Shown: piece after piece, positions 1 to 7,541 of the stretch
Position numbering within the stretch: the first letter of the stretch is position 1
Layout: every line of letters begins with the position of its first letter
DNA from: Acidobacteriota bacterium
Lineage (GTDB): Bacteria; Acidobacteriota; HRBIN11
NCBI GenBank assembly: GCA_030550225.1
Contig: JAUQPV010000049.1
Span: forward strand, 1 to 12,392
Length of the DNA stretch: 12,392 nt
Direction: 5' to 3'
Made by a program: the position numbers and the translations under genes
Notes under the pieces: generated by a model
Databases searched by the model: none
Seen by the model: the letters and a program-made list of their open reading frames with translations, nothing else
Told to the model about the DNA's origin: nothing

Positions 1-20
1 TCCCTCCGTCGGGTCATGGG

Positions 21-1442
21 TTACCTCAGACTTCGCCGCTCCCGTAAAACTTCTTCCGCCTTCCGGCGGCGGGCTTCCTCGCGCGCCTGCCGGCGTTCCC
101 AGACTTTCCGACGGACTGCAAAGAACAGACGGCCTATTTGGAGCCAGACCCGCCAGGCCCAGAGGCCCCGGACCCGGGCATGGCTCAAGTCAGCCCCCCA
201 CCACCACGCTCGTAAGACTCGGGCCGTCGTCAGGTCCGCATAAGACAACTGGGCATAGTCCATCCGGGCCCGGGTCAGGTCGGCGCCCGTGAGGGTCGCA
301 AAGCGGAAGTCGGAATACGGGAAGCGGCCGCCTCGCAAGTCGGCCAGGGCCAAGTTCGCCCGTCCGAAGTCGGCCCTCGGGGCTTGCACCTCCGAGAGGC
401 TGGCCCGCTCGAGGTTTGCCCGTCGAAACACGGTCCCCTCGAGACCGGCCCGGCCCAGACGGACGCCCCGCAGGTCCGCTTCCGTAAAGTCGGCGCCGGC
501 CAACTGGGCCTGCTGGAAATCGACCGTCCGCAGGTTCATGCCCGTGAAACGGCAGCCGTTCAGCCGAGCGCCGGTCCACGTGACGGCCGTCAGGCGGGCC
601 GTGTGGAAGTCGATGCCGTCCCAGACGCTTCCGTCCAGGCTGACTTGCTCCATCGTGGCATCGTCGACTCGCGTATGACGGGCCATCACACGGCGGAGGA
701 CGCAGTCAGACCACCGGCTCCCCGTCAGGTCGGATCCCTCGAGGGAGACGCCTTCCATCTGGACCCGATGGGCCTGCAGGAAGCGCAGGTTGGCACCGTT
801 CATTTGAGAACCCTGGAGCTGGACCTGGTCCCAGCGGGCTTGATAGAAATTGGCCCGCGTCAGGTTCGCCCGTTGGGCCAGGACCTGCCTCCACTCGGCT
901 TCTCGCCATCGGGTCTCGAGGGCGTCCGACTCGGAGAGGTCGACTTCCTCGAAGACGGCGCCGGTAAAGTCGGCGCCCCGGATCCGGGCCCGGAGCATGG
1001 AGGCCTTAAAGACCCGGACGTTTTGGAGGGAGCACCCGGCCATGGAGACGCCGTCCAGGCGGGCGTACGAAAGGTCGGCCCCGTCCAGACGGCTCCCATG
1101 AAGCTCGCTGTTGCGGAGGTCCACGTGCCGCAAGGAAGCCCCCGTGAAGTCGACCTCCAGGAGGTTTTGGAAGCTCAGGTCGGCCCCATCCAGGACGGCG
1201 TCCTGAAAGCGGGCCCGGTTCAGACGGGCCATGCGGAGCTGGACGCCCCGGAGGTCACAACCGGAGAGGTCGGCCCCCTCGAGGTTCGTCGACTGCAGGA
1301 CGGCCCCCTGAAGATTCAACCCGTGGAGGTCCCGGCCGGCCAGGTCCAGCCGACTGAGGTCGGGCGTGATGTGGGGGTGGGCCGCCCGCCATTCATTCCA
1401 ATCGCCGGCGTCCAGGTGGGCCACGTGAGTCGGGTCTGCCAT
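21..1442 (-). CDS. Large pentapeptide-repeat protein
   Basis: The product is 473 residues. From about residue 29 to 423 it is almost wholly tandem A(D/N)LxX pentapeptides, for example LEGADLSGCDLRG and LTGADLTRARMDYAQL. Such repeats fold into a right-handed quadrilateral beta-helix; about 79 pentapeptides would give roughly 20 coils. The N-terminus (DWNEWRAAHPHITPDLS) is a cap often seen in this family. The last 50 residues are non-repeat: a Trp-rich hydrophobic patch (LWAWRVWLQIGRLFFAV), then a strongly charged Arg/Glu helix, which could bind a membrane or a partner. I chose the ATG at 1442 because AGGAG lies about 8 nt upstream on the minus strand; upstream in-frame starts have no Shine-Dalgarno. 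There is no signal peptide, so it is probably cytoplasmic. Function is unknown. It is transcribed divergently from the suf operon and may share its control region. Confidence 0.9.
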   Translation of the reverse strand: MADPTHVAHLDAGDWNEWRAAHPHITPDLSRLDLAGRDLHGLNLQGAVLQSTNLEGADLSGCDLRGVQLRMARLNRARFQDAVLDGADLSFQNLLEVDFTGASLRHVDLRNSELHGSRLDGADLSYARLDGVSMAGCSLQNVRVFKASMLRARIRGADFTGAVFEEVDLSESDALETRWREAEWRQVLAQRANLTRANFYQARWDQVQLQGSQMNGANLRFLQAHRVQMEGVSLEGSDLTGSRWSDCVLRRVMARHTRVDDATMEQVSLDGSVWDGIDFHTARLTAVTWTGARLNGCRFTGMNLRTVDFQQAQLAGADFTEADLRGVRLGRAGLEGTVFRRANLERASLSEVQAPRADFGRANLALADLRGGRFPYSDFRFATLTGADLTRARMDYAQLSYADLTTARVLRAWWWGADLSHARVRGLWAWRVWLQIGRLFFAVRRKVWERRQAREEARRRKAEEVLRERRSLR

Positions 1443-1461
1443 GGCGTGACTCCTGGAAGGC

Positions 1462-1467
1462 ATTATA
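1462..1467 (-). promoter_or_regulatory. Probable -10 box for the pentapeptide-repeat gene
   Basis: The minus strand reads TATAAT here, a perfect sigma70 -10 hexamer. It lies 19 nt upstream of the chosen ATG at 1442. No good -35 box is seen at 16-18 nt spacing. Transcription starting about 7 nt downstream would give a leader of only about 14 nt, just enough to carry the AGGAG ribosome site. This short-leader arrangement is inferred. Confidence 0.5.
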
Positions 1468-1531
1468 GCCGAGATCGGGGGATAGAGGTGGGAAGCGGGG
1501 TCTCCAAATAGGCACGGGTCGGGGGGTAGAC

Positions 1532-1560
1532 TTGACAAGGGGGGTCAGAGGGCCTATCAT
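1532..1560 (+). promoter_or_regulatory. Sigma70-type promoter of the rrf2-suf operon
   Basis: TTGACA (1532-1537, perfect consensus) is followed after exactly 17 nt by TATCAT (1555-1560, 5/6 match). The predicted start is near 1567, giving a leader of about 64 nt before the regulator GTG at 1631. A short dyad, TGAC-N7-GTCA (1533-1536 and 1544-1547), overlaps the -35 box and could be part of an operator for the Rrf2 regulator. It is too short to assign with confidence. This is the strongest promoter-like sequence I noticed in the window. Confidence 0.75.
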
Positions 1561-1630
1561 AGAACCGGAAAATGTAGACAAATTGAGTCCACGTTATCCA
1601 GGTTCGGCGGTCCCGGACCGGGGAGGCACC

Positions 1631-2086
1631 GTGCGCATCAGCCGTTCCCTCGACTACGCCATCCGGGCCCTCGTCTACTTGGGTATCTACCAAACCGGCG
1701 ACCTCCACCACATCGCCCAGTCCATCCGTGTCTCCCAGCCCTACCTGGCGAAGGTCATGCACCGCCTCGTCCGAAAGGGCCTCGTCCGTTCGACCGTCGG
1801 CCGGGAAGGCGGCTACGTCCTGCGCAAACGCCCCCAGGACATCACGGTCCGGGAGGTCTTCGAGGCCGTCGAGGGCGAGTTCCATCTCTTCGACTGCTAC
1901 TTCGGGACGGAAGAATGCTACTTCATTTCCCAGAACTGTACCCAGCTCCGGTTCTGGAACCAACTCCAGCAGGTCATCCTGAAGGCCCTGGAGTCGACGA
2001 CCTTGGCCGACTTATTGCCCCAATCCTCGCAACCCACGGAGGTCCTCTATGCACGTTGTCCGACGCCCCCGACTCCAAATCCGTAA
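1631..2086 (+). CDS. Rrf2-family transcriptional regulator with three-Cys cluster motif
   Basis: The product is 151 residues, a normal Rrf2 length. Visible are the N-terminal ISRSLDYAIRALVYL helix, a winged helix-turn-helix (about residues 25-47, including VSQPYLAKVMHRL) and the family wing motif GREGGYVL (57-64). Cysteines C89, C96 and C103 are spaced CX6CX6C. They sit where IscR, NsrR and relatives carry their Fe-S ligands, so it probably binds a cluster and senses its status. The start is the GTG at 1631, with GGGAGG just upstream (about 4 nt spacing); the open frame reaches back to a TTG at 1532, inside the -35 box, which cannot be the start. Its 3' end overlaps sufC by 38 nt, so the two are probably translationally coupled. 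As first gene of the operon it most likely autoregulates suf expression. The exact cofactor and signal are not shown by sequence. Confidence 0.88.
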   Translation: MRISRSLDYAIRALVYLGIYQTGDLHHIAQSIRVSQPYLAKVMHRLVRKGLVRSTVGREGGYVLRKRPQDITVREVFEAVEGEFHLFDCYFGTEECYFISQNCTQLRFWNQLQQVILKALESTTLADLLPQSSQPTEVLYARCPTPPTPNP

Positions 2087-2861
2087 CCTTCACGTCGTCG
2101 TGGAAGACAAGGAGATCGTTCGGGGCCTGGACCTGACGATTTATCCCGGCGAGCTCCACGCCATCATGGGGCCTAACGGCTCTGGCAAGAGTACCCTGGC
2201 CCTGGCCCTGATGGGCCATCCGAAGTACCAAATCACGGAAGGCGAGGTCTGGCTCGACGGTCAGAACGTCCTCGAGATGAAGCCTCACCAACGGGCGATG
2301 GCCGGGATGTTCCTGGCCTTCCAGTACCCCCAGGAGATCCAGGGCGTCCCGATGGGCCGCTTCTTGTGGACGGCCCTGACGACCCGTCGGAAGGCCGGCG
2401 CCGACGGAAGTCCGGCGCCCCGGGACCTGCTCGGCTTCGGGAAGTTCCTGCGGGGGCTCCTCGAAGACGTCCGGCTCAATCCGGACTTTGCTCAGCGGCA
2501 TCTGAACGTGGGCTTCTCGGGCGGTGAAAAGAAGCGGGCTGAGATTGTCCAGATGATGGTCTTCCGGCCCAAGATGGCCCTGCTGGACGAGATCGACTCG
2601 GGCCTCGACATCGACAGCGTCCGCATCGTCGCCGAGGCCATCCAGGGCCAGCGGGACGGCGACATGAGCATCCTGATCATCACCCACTACCCCCGGATTT
2701 TGCACTACTTGGAGCCGGACTACGTCCACGTGATGGTCGACGGCCGGATCGTCCACAGCGGCGACAAGGGCCTGGCCCTCCGCCTGGAAGAGTTGGGCTA
2801 CGAGGGGTTCCTCCGGGAACTCCTCTCGGAAAGCTCGACCCTGACGGCCCCCTCAGCCTAA
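2049..2861 (+). CDS. sufC: SufC, ABC-type ATPase of Fe-S cluster assembly
   Basis: SufC is the soluble ATPase that powers the SufBCD scaffold. The 270-residue product has all ABC motifs: Walker A GPNGSGKST (41-49), Q-loop Q92 in AFQYPQEIQG, the SufC-type signature FSGGEKKRAEI (156-166), Walker B MALLDEIDSGLD (176-187) and the H-loop His213 in ITHY. FSGGEKKR with DEIDSGLD is characteristic of SufC rather than transport ATPases. The start ATG at 2049 has GGAGGT 5 nt upstream and lies inside the 3' end of the regulator gene. sufB follows after 40 nt. A short stretch near residues 114-124 (KAGADGSPAPR) looks like a loop extension. The gene appears intact. Confidence 0.97.
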   Translation: MHVVRRPRLQIRNLHVVVEDKEIVRGLDLTIYPGELHAIMGPNGSGKSTLALALMGHPKYQITEGEVWLDGQNVLEMKPHQRAMAGMFLAFQYPQEIQGVPMGRFLWTALTTRRKAGADGSPAPRDLLGFGKFLRGLLEDVRLNPDFAQRHLNVGFSGGEKKRAEIVQMMVFRPKMALLDEIDSGLDIDSVRIVAEAIQGQRDGDMSILIITHYPRILHYLEPDYVHVMVDGRIVHSGDKGLALRLEELGYEGFLRELLSESSTLTAPSA

Positions 2862-2901
2862 GACAACGCCATCCGGTCGGCAAGACCCAGGAGGTATTCC
2901 A

Positions 2902-5475
2902 ATGGCGACCCGAAATCCCAGCTTTCTGGACTTGGATTACAGTCGGTACGACTTTCGGGATACCGTCGAATACGTCTACCGGACCCCGAAGGGCCTGACG
3001 CGGGAGATCGTGGCCGAGATCTCGGCCATCAAGGGGGAGCCCGAGTGGATGCGGGACTTCCGCCTGCGGGCTTACGAGATCTTCATCCGGAAGCCCATGC
3101 CGACGTGGGGCGCCGACCTGAGTGGAATCAACTTCGACGAGTACACGTACTACCTGCGGCCGACGGACCGGAAGGGCCGGACCTGGGACGAGGTCCCTGA
3201 AGAGATCCGGCGGACCTTTGAACGACTCGGCATCCCCGAGGCCGAGCGCAAGTTCCTGGCCGGCGTCGGCGCTCAGTACGAGTGCCTCGCGGGGGATACC
3301 CGTGTGTTCACTCACCGGGGGCCCGTCCCGATTCGGAACGTTCAGCCTGGCGACATTGTTTTTTCGTTTGACGAGAGCCAAGAACGGCTCGTCCCAGCGC
3401 GTGTCAAGGCCGTGGCTTATAAGGGGGAGCGGGAAGTATTCGAAGTGAAGGTCGGGACTCGGAGCATTAAGGCGACGGCCAATCATCCCTTCTTGGTCTT
3501 GGAATACACGCGGGCACCCGGTCGCCAACGGGGACGATACCGGCGTGTCTGGAAGTACCTTCATGAGCTAAAACCGGGGGACCTCGTCGCCGTGGCCAGG
3601 CGCCTCCCCGACATCGGCCGACCTCACCGGCTGGAACAGCCGGAGATGCCGGACAGAGGGCAGTGGCGGTATAACCCCATTTCATTTCCCGAAGAGACGT
3701 CCTGCGACCTCATGTGGTGGCTGGGACTGTATCTCGGAGACGGGGCCATCCATCGAGACGGTCCCCGGAAAGCCCGTGTCGAATTGGCGATCCCGGCTTC
3801 CGATACAGCTTTACGGGATGAACTCCAGCGGGTTACCTCCAGCCTATTTGGGGTTCCAGTGAAGAACGGGGATGTTCATCGGGTGACTGTACATTCGACC
3901 CTGCTGGTTCGGTACTTAGAACGGAATGGGTTGGATGGGAATGCGCATACAAAACGTGTACCACCTTGGGTCTTTGCTTTGCCCCGAGACCAGGTCTTCA
4001 GCTTCATCGGGGGATATGTGGATGCCGATGGGTACGTCCGATCCCATCCTAAGAATCATGATGTCGTCCTGACCAGTGTCAACAAGCCCTTGCTCCAAGA
4101 CATACGGGCCCTTTGTGCTCAAAGTGGCCTCGCGACGTCTCAAATCCATCGTTTTGAGTCGAAACATCCCTTAGACCCAGCTCGGACGATCATCGGCTAT
4201 CGACTTCAAATTTCAGGGGAGGTGGAGCAAATTGGAGTTCGGTCGCCCCAGCGTACCAATCGGCTGGCCCGGAAGAAGTACCATCACGACTATTCCAGTG
4301 TGCACGGGACGACTTTTCGAGATCATGTGAACGAAGACATTGGTTTCGTCCGGATTCGTGCCATCACGCCGGCTGGGACGGAAGCCGTATACGACATCGA
4401 AGTCGAGGGACCTCACAATTTCGTGGCCGAGGGCCTGATCGTCCACAACTCCGAGGTCGTGTACCACCACATCCGGGAGGACCTGGCCAAGAAGGGCGTC
4501 ATCTTTGTCGATACCGACACGGCCGTCCGGGAGTATCCGGACTTGGTCCGTCCGTACTTTGGGACGGTCGTCCCGCCGGAGGACAATAAGTTTGCGGCCC
4601 TCAACAGCGCCGTCTGGAGTGGCGGGTCGTTCGTCTACGTCCCGGCGGGCGTGCGGGTCGACATCCCCCTCCAGGCGTACTTCCGGATCAATGCCGAGAA
4701 CGTCGGCCAGTTCGAACGGACGCTGATCATCGCCGAAGAGGGGGCCTACGTCCATTACATCGAGGGTTGTACCGCGCCCATCTACTCTAGGGACTCGCTT
4801 CACTCGGCCGTCGTCGAGATCATCGCCAAGCGGGGTGCCCACGTCCGGTACACGACGATCCAGAACTGGTCGAAGAACGTCTACAACCTCGTCACGAAGC
4901 GGGCCGTCGCTTACGAGGACGCCACCGTCGAGTGGATCGACGGCAATATGGGCAGCAAGGTCACGATGAAGTACCCGTGTGTGTACCTGCTGGGCAAAGG
5001 GGCGAAGGCCGAGATCCTGTCGGTCGCCTACGCCGGGGCCGGCCAGCACCAGGACTCGGGCGCCAAGGTCATCCACGGGGCGCCTTCCACGACCTCGACG
5101 ATCACGTCCAAGTCGATCAGCAAGGACGGCGGTCGGACGACCTACCGGGGTCTCGTGAAGGTCCCGAAGGGGTCTGTCGGCGTGAAGGTCAACGTCCGGT
5201 GCGACGCCCTGATCCTGGACGAGAAGTCTCGCTCGGACACGTACCCCTACATGGAGATCGAAGAGGAGCGGGTGACGATCGCCCATGAGGCGACCGTCGG
5301 CAAGATCAGCGACGACCAGATCTTCTACCTGATGTCGCGGGGCCTGACGGAGGCCGAGGCCCTGGCGTTAATCGTCTTAGGCTTCATCGAGCCCTTTGCA
5401 AAAGTCTTACCGATGGAATATGCCATCGAGTTGAATCGGCTGATTCAGCTCGAAATGGAGGGGGCGGTCGGTTAA
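2902..5475 (+). CDS. sufB: SufB precursor, Fe-S scaffold subunit interrupted by an intein
   Basis: The 857-residue precursor holds a complete SufB in two exteins (1-127 and 517-857), with an intein at 128-516. Spliced SufB would be 468 residues, normal for the family. Conserved scaffold residues are present: Cys623 in EGCTAP, Cys767 in VRCDALILDE (equivalent to E. coli Cys405) and His795-Glu796 in IAHEATVG (equivalent to E. coli 433-434). The C-terminus carries the SufB/SufD signature SDDQIFYLMSRGL. SufB pairs with SufD and SufC to build clusters from SufS-derived sulfur. The ATG at 2902 has AGGAGGT 6 nt upstream. The SufB fold cannot form until splicing, so intein activity is a required step in cluster assembly. 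The gene is followed by a terminator-like hairpin, which separates it from sufD. Confidence 0.96.
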   Translation: MATRNPSFLDLDYSRYDFRDTVEYVYRTPKGLTREIVAEISAIKGEPEWMRDFRLRAYEIFIRKPMPTWGADLSGINFDEYTYYLRPTDRKGRTWDEVPEEIRRTFERLGIPEAERKFLAGVGAQYECLAGDTRVFTHRGPVPIRNVQPGDIVFSFDESQERLVPARVKAVAYKGEREVFEVKVGTRSIKATANHPFLVLEYTRAPGRQRGRYRRVWKYLHELKPGDLVAVARRLPDIGRPHRLEQPEMPDRGQWRYNPISFPEETSCDLMWWLGLYLGDGAIHRDGPRKARVELAIPASDTALRDELQRVTSSLFGVPVKNGDVHRVTVHSTLLVRYLERNGLDGNAHTKRVPPWVFALPRDQVFSFIGGYVDADGYVRSHPKNHDVVLTSVNKPLLQDIRALCAQSGLATSQIHRFESKHPLDPARTIIGYRLQISGEVEQIGVRSPQRTNRLARKKYHHDYSSVHGTTFRDHVNEDIGFVRIRAITPAGTEAVYDIEVEGPHNFVAEGLIVHNSEVVYHHIREDLAKKGVIFVDTDTAVREYPDLVRPYFGTVVPPEDNKFAALNSAVWSGGSFVYVPAGVRVDIPLQAYFRINAENVGQFERTLIIAEEGAYVHYIEGCTAPIYSRDSLHSAVVEIIAKRGAHVRYTTIQNWSKNVYNLVTKRAVAYEDATVEWIDGNMGSKVTMKYPCVYLLGKGAKAEILSVAYAGAGQHQDSGAKVIHGAPSTTSTITSKSISKDGGRTTYRGLVKVPKGSVGVKVNVRCDALILDEKSRSDTYPYMEIEEERVTIAHEATVGKISDDQIFYLMSRGLTEAEALALIVLGFIEPFAKVLPMEYAIELNRLIQLEMEGAVG
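3283..4449 (+). other. In-frame intein with LAGLIDADG homing endonuclease, inside sufB
   Basis: This 389-residue segment replaces nothing in SufB: removing it joins QYE to SEVVY, a conserved SufB stretch. Splicing elements are complete. Cys1 opens block A (CLAGDTRVFTHRG), block B has TANH at 65-68, block F is YDIEVEGPHNFVAEG (370-384), and the end is LIVHN with His388 and Asn389. The first C-extein residue is Ser517. The central part is a LAGLIDADG (DOD) endonuclease: first motif WLGLYLGDGA (146-155) and second FIGGYVDADG (241-250). Both acidic residues, D153 and D249, are present, so it may still be active. Four sampled 60-nt lines of the intein are 48-58% G+C, against 62-67% in two extein lines. 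That fits horizontal arrival. The boundaries follow directly from the block A and G motifs. Confidence 0.96.
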
Positions 5476-5483
5476 CAACCGAC

Positions 5484-5541
5484 GGGGCCGCTCCCGATGA
5501 GGGAACGGCCCCTACCTATTTTCTTTCTATTTTCTTTTCTT
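5484..5541 (+). terminator. Intrinsic-terminator-like hairpin between sufB and sufD
   Basis: Eight bases after the sufB stop, GGGGCCG (5484-5490) pairs with CGGCCCC (5506-5512). One C/A mismatch follows, then TCCC (5492-5495) pairs with GGGA (5501-5504) around a 5-nt GATGA loop. The stem is followed by a T-rich tract (5513-5541) containing TTTTC and TTTCT runs. This is the form of a rho-independent terminator, though the tract is broken by C and A. In mid-operon it may only attenuate, lowering sufD and later genes relative to sufC and sufB. Confidence 0.7.
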
Positions 5542-5616
5542 CTCAAAACCGTTCGGTCGGAGAGGATGCGCATCCCATCGTCTTTTCCTATCGGTCGAGA
5601 AGGACGACGTTTTCAG

Positions 5617-5727
5617 CCCGCGACGGAGTGAGGGGGTGACGGAGTGACAAAGTCGGAGAAAAAGGGCTTCTGAAGCTGAATTCGCGAGACCGAGCCCATC
5701 CCCCGTCACTCCGTCTCCCCGTCGCTT
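5617..5727. repeat. Imperfect long inverted repeat in the sufB-sufD gap
   Basis: GACGGAGTGAC (5638-5648) is perfectly complementary to GTCACTCCGTC (5705-5715). Flanking bases extend the pairing imperfectly: a GCGACGG..GGGG arm on the left matches CCCCGTCGC on the right. GACGGAGTGA also occurs as a direct copy at 5622-5631. The loop is about 56 nt. Together with the terminator it fills the 298-nt gap 5476-5773, in which I find no gene and no convincing promoter. Just downstream, 5742-5768 has CGTAAGG-type units like those in the later operon repeats. Confidence 0.65.
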
Positions 5728-5773
5728 TGCATCCTGGAGCTCGTAAGGACCCGTAAGGTAAGGGTACAGGACG

Positions 5774-7078
5774 ATGACGGCAGTCGTCTCGACGGTCCAC
5801 ATCTTACGCTCTCGGGAAGACTTCGAGCAATGGCTCCGGACTCAGTCGGAACCGGCCTGGCTTCAAGAGTGGCGTCGGCACTGCTGGCAGTCGGCCGAGG
5901 ACCAACCGGGCTGGCCGGAGTCCCGCTACACCCGTCTGCGGGGCTTCCAGCCCGAGGTCTATGAAGTCCCGACGGCGTGGCAGGTCCGGCCTCGGCCGGA
6001 TTGGGGCCTGGACCCCGCCTACGTGTGGGTCGTCGTCCGGGACGACGGCCTCTCGGTCGACCCCGTCCCGGACCGGTGGGCGCAGGCCTTGCGGGTCCGA
6101 CGCTTCCGGGAAATGGTCGCCGCCGGGGATGAGCGCCTGCGGCGCTTCTGGGAGGACGGTCCGTTCCTCGTCGACCCGGCGGCGAGTCGGCCGTCTGCTT
6201 ACCTGAATGGCCTTTGGACGGACGGCCTTTGGGTCGAGTTCCTACCGGCGGACGGAGCTTCTGAGACGCCCCCGGCCCTGGGCATTCGGATTCAGCGGAC
6301 CTTGCCTCAACGGGCGCTGATCTTCCCGATCGTCGTATGGGCGCATCCGGATAGTCGGGGGACCCTCCTCGTGGAGACCGAGAGCGACGACCCTGAATGG
6401 ACCGGCCTGTTGATGACGGGCTTGCAAGTCTTTTCGGGAGCCCGGTCCGAGCTGAACATTCAGTGCATCTGGAACGATGCCGAAGAGAGCTTCGACTTTA
6501 TCTTTCACCACGCTCGGATCGAACGGGACGCCCGCCTGAGCTGGGCGACGGGATGGTTCGGCGGCCGCATTACCCAGGGCCGCCATCACATGCGGGTGAC
6601 CGAGCCAGGGGCGGAGCTCAGCGACGTCCACGTCGTATTCGGCCACCAGCGCCAGCACTTCGACTCTCAGATTTTCATCCAACATACGGGTCCTCACACG
6701 AAGAGCCATGTCCTGATGCGGGGCGTCATGAAGGACCGGGCCCGGAACGTCTTCTACGGCTTGATCCGCCTCGAGCCGGTCGCCCAGAATGCCGATGCCT
6801 ACCTGCAGGACCACATCATGCTGTTGAACCCCGGGGCGCACTCGGATTCGATCCCGGCTCTCGAGATCGAGGCAAACCAGGTCCGGTGTGGCCACAGCGC
6901 CTCGGTCGGCGAAATCGACGAGGAGCAGTTGTTCTATTTGCAGTCCCGGGGCCTGGATGAGATGACGGCCCGGAAGCTGATCGTCGAGGGGTTCCTGGCG
7001 CCGGCTATCGAAGCCATCGCCCTGGAGGACGTCCGGGCGCGCATCCGCCAGGGCATCGACCGGAAGTGGGCACAGTAA
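5774..7078 (+). CDS. sufD: SufD, Fe-S assembly scaffold subunit
   Basis: SufD is the SufB paralogue of the SufBC2D scaffold. The 434-residue product has a divergent N-terminal half and a typical SufB/SufD C-terminal beta-helix. This ends in CGHSASVGEIDEEQLFYLQ (372-390) and SRGLDEMTARKLIVEGF. His374 matches the conserved SufD histidine (E. coli His360). The intact GEIDEEQLFYLQSRG motif and lack of the SufB cysteine at the EGCTAP position identify it as SufD rather than a second SufB. The ATG at 5774 has only a weak ribosome site (ACAGGA, very close), so translation may be inefficient. It lies 298 nt after sufB, behind a terminator-like hairpin. The length is normal and no frameshift is seen. 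Confidence 0.93.
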   Translation: MTAVVSTVHILRSREDFEQWLRTQSEPAWLQEWRRHCWQSAEDQPGWPESRYTRLRGFQPEVYEVPTAWQVRPRPDWGLDPAYVWVVVRDDGLSVDPVPDRWAQALRVRRFREMVAAGDERLRRFWEDGPFLVDPAASRPSAYLNGLWTDGLWVEFLPADGASETPPALGIRIQRTLPQRALIFPIVVWAHPDSRGTLLVETESDDPEWTGLLMTGLQVFSGARSELNIQCIWNDAEESFDFIFHHARIERDARLSWATGWFGGRITQGRHHMRVTEPGAELSDVHVVFGHQRQHFDSQIFIQHTGPHTKSHVLMRGVMKDRARNVFYGLIRLEPVAQNADAYLQDHIMLLNPGAHSDSIPALEIEANQVRCGHSASVGEIDEEQLFYLQSRGLDEMTARKLIVEGFLAPAIEAIALEDVRARIRQGIDRKWAQ

Positions 7079-7106
7079 TTGGGCCGTATTGTCTTCGTGC
7101 TACAAT
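7079..7106 (+). promoter_or_regulatory. Possible internal promoter before the sufU-type gene
   Basis: TTGGGC (7079-7084) and TACAAT (7101-7106, 5/6 of the -10 consensus) are separated by 16 nt, directly after the sufD stop. The predicted start near 7113 leaves about 33 nt of leader before the ATG at 7146. The -35 box matches in only three positions. This promoter could supply sufU, the Rieske gene and sufS independently of the upstream terminator. Confidence 0.4.
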
Positions 7107-7145
7107 ATCTGACCGATGGTGGAACCCCCTCAGCCGGTGGCAGCC

Positions 7146-7541
7146 ATGAGCCTGTACGAAAGCGAGGCTTATGAGTACCTCCTGGACCACTACGAGAATC
7201 CGCGGAATTACGGGACCCTGGAGGACGCCGACATCTCTTATGAAGAGGGCAATCCTTCATGTGGGGACGTAATCCGCATCGACGTCCGGACCCAGGAAGG
7301 CCGTATTACCGACATCCGGTTTTCTGGCAAAGGTTGCGTCATCAGTCAGGCATCGGCCTCGATCTTGACGGAGCTCGTGAAGGGCAAGACCCTCGAAGAA
7401 GTCAAGCAGATGACGAAGGACGATGTCCTCCAGGCCTTGGGCATCCCTATCAGCGCGATGCGCCTGAAGTGTGCTCTGCTGGGCCTAAAGGTCTTAAAGG
7501 CCGGCCTGTACGGTATTCACCGCTGGCCGGACGAAGAATAA
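7146..7541 (+). CDS. sufU: SufU/IscU-type scaffold or sulfur-relay protein
   Basis: The 131-residue product belongs to the IscU/SufU (NifU-N) family, recognised by LLDHYENPRNYGTLEDAD near the start. The three conserved cysteines and the aspartate are present: C39 and D41 in NPSCGD, C64 in GKGCVISQAS and C109 in MRLKCALLGLKVL. In Gram-positive SufU these bind zinc and accept persulfide from SufS. Here C64 and C109 are only 45 residues apart, so the roughly 20-residue insertion typical of Bacillus SufU is absent. Yet the residue before the last Cys is Lys, as in SufU, not His as in IscU. A relay role with the neighbouring SufS is likely; a scaffold role is possible. I chose ATG 7146 (MSLYE) over 7116 because homologues begin here and a weak GGTGG lies 5 nt upstream. 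Confidence 0.9.
   Translation: MSLYESEAYEYLLDHYENPRNYGTLEDADISYEEGNPSCGDVIRIDVRTQEGRITDIRFSGKGCVISQASASILTELVKGKTLEEVKQMTKDDVLQALGIPISAMRLKCALLGLKVLKAGLYGIHRWPDEE

Noticed and set aside
384..1511. 375-codon open frame on the plus strand
   Set aside because: It lies opposite the pentapeptide gene and its product is a low-information mirror of the repeat codons. The G+C-rich repeat structure keeps the antisense frame open.
1526..1579. GTAGAC direct repeat (1526-1531 and 1574-1579) as an Rrf2 operator
   Set aside because: Six-base matches 48 bp apart around the promoter are expected by chance too often to claim as an operator.
1532..1630. Upstream extension of the Rrf2 gene to TTG at 1532
   Set aside because: It would start within the -35 box and has no ribosome site. 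The family N-terminus begins at GTG 1631.
4213..5286. 357-codon minus-strand open frame
   Set aside because: It is antisense to the clearly coding sufB, has no recognisable domain and crosses the intein boundary.
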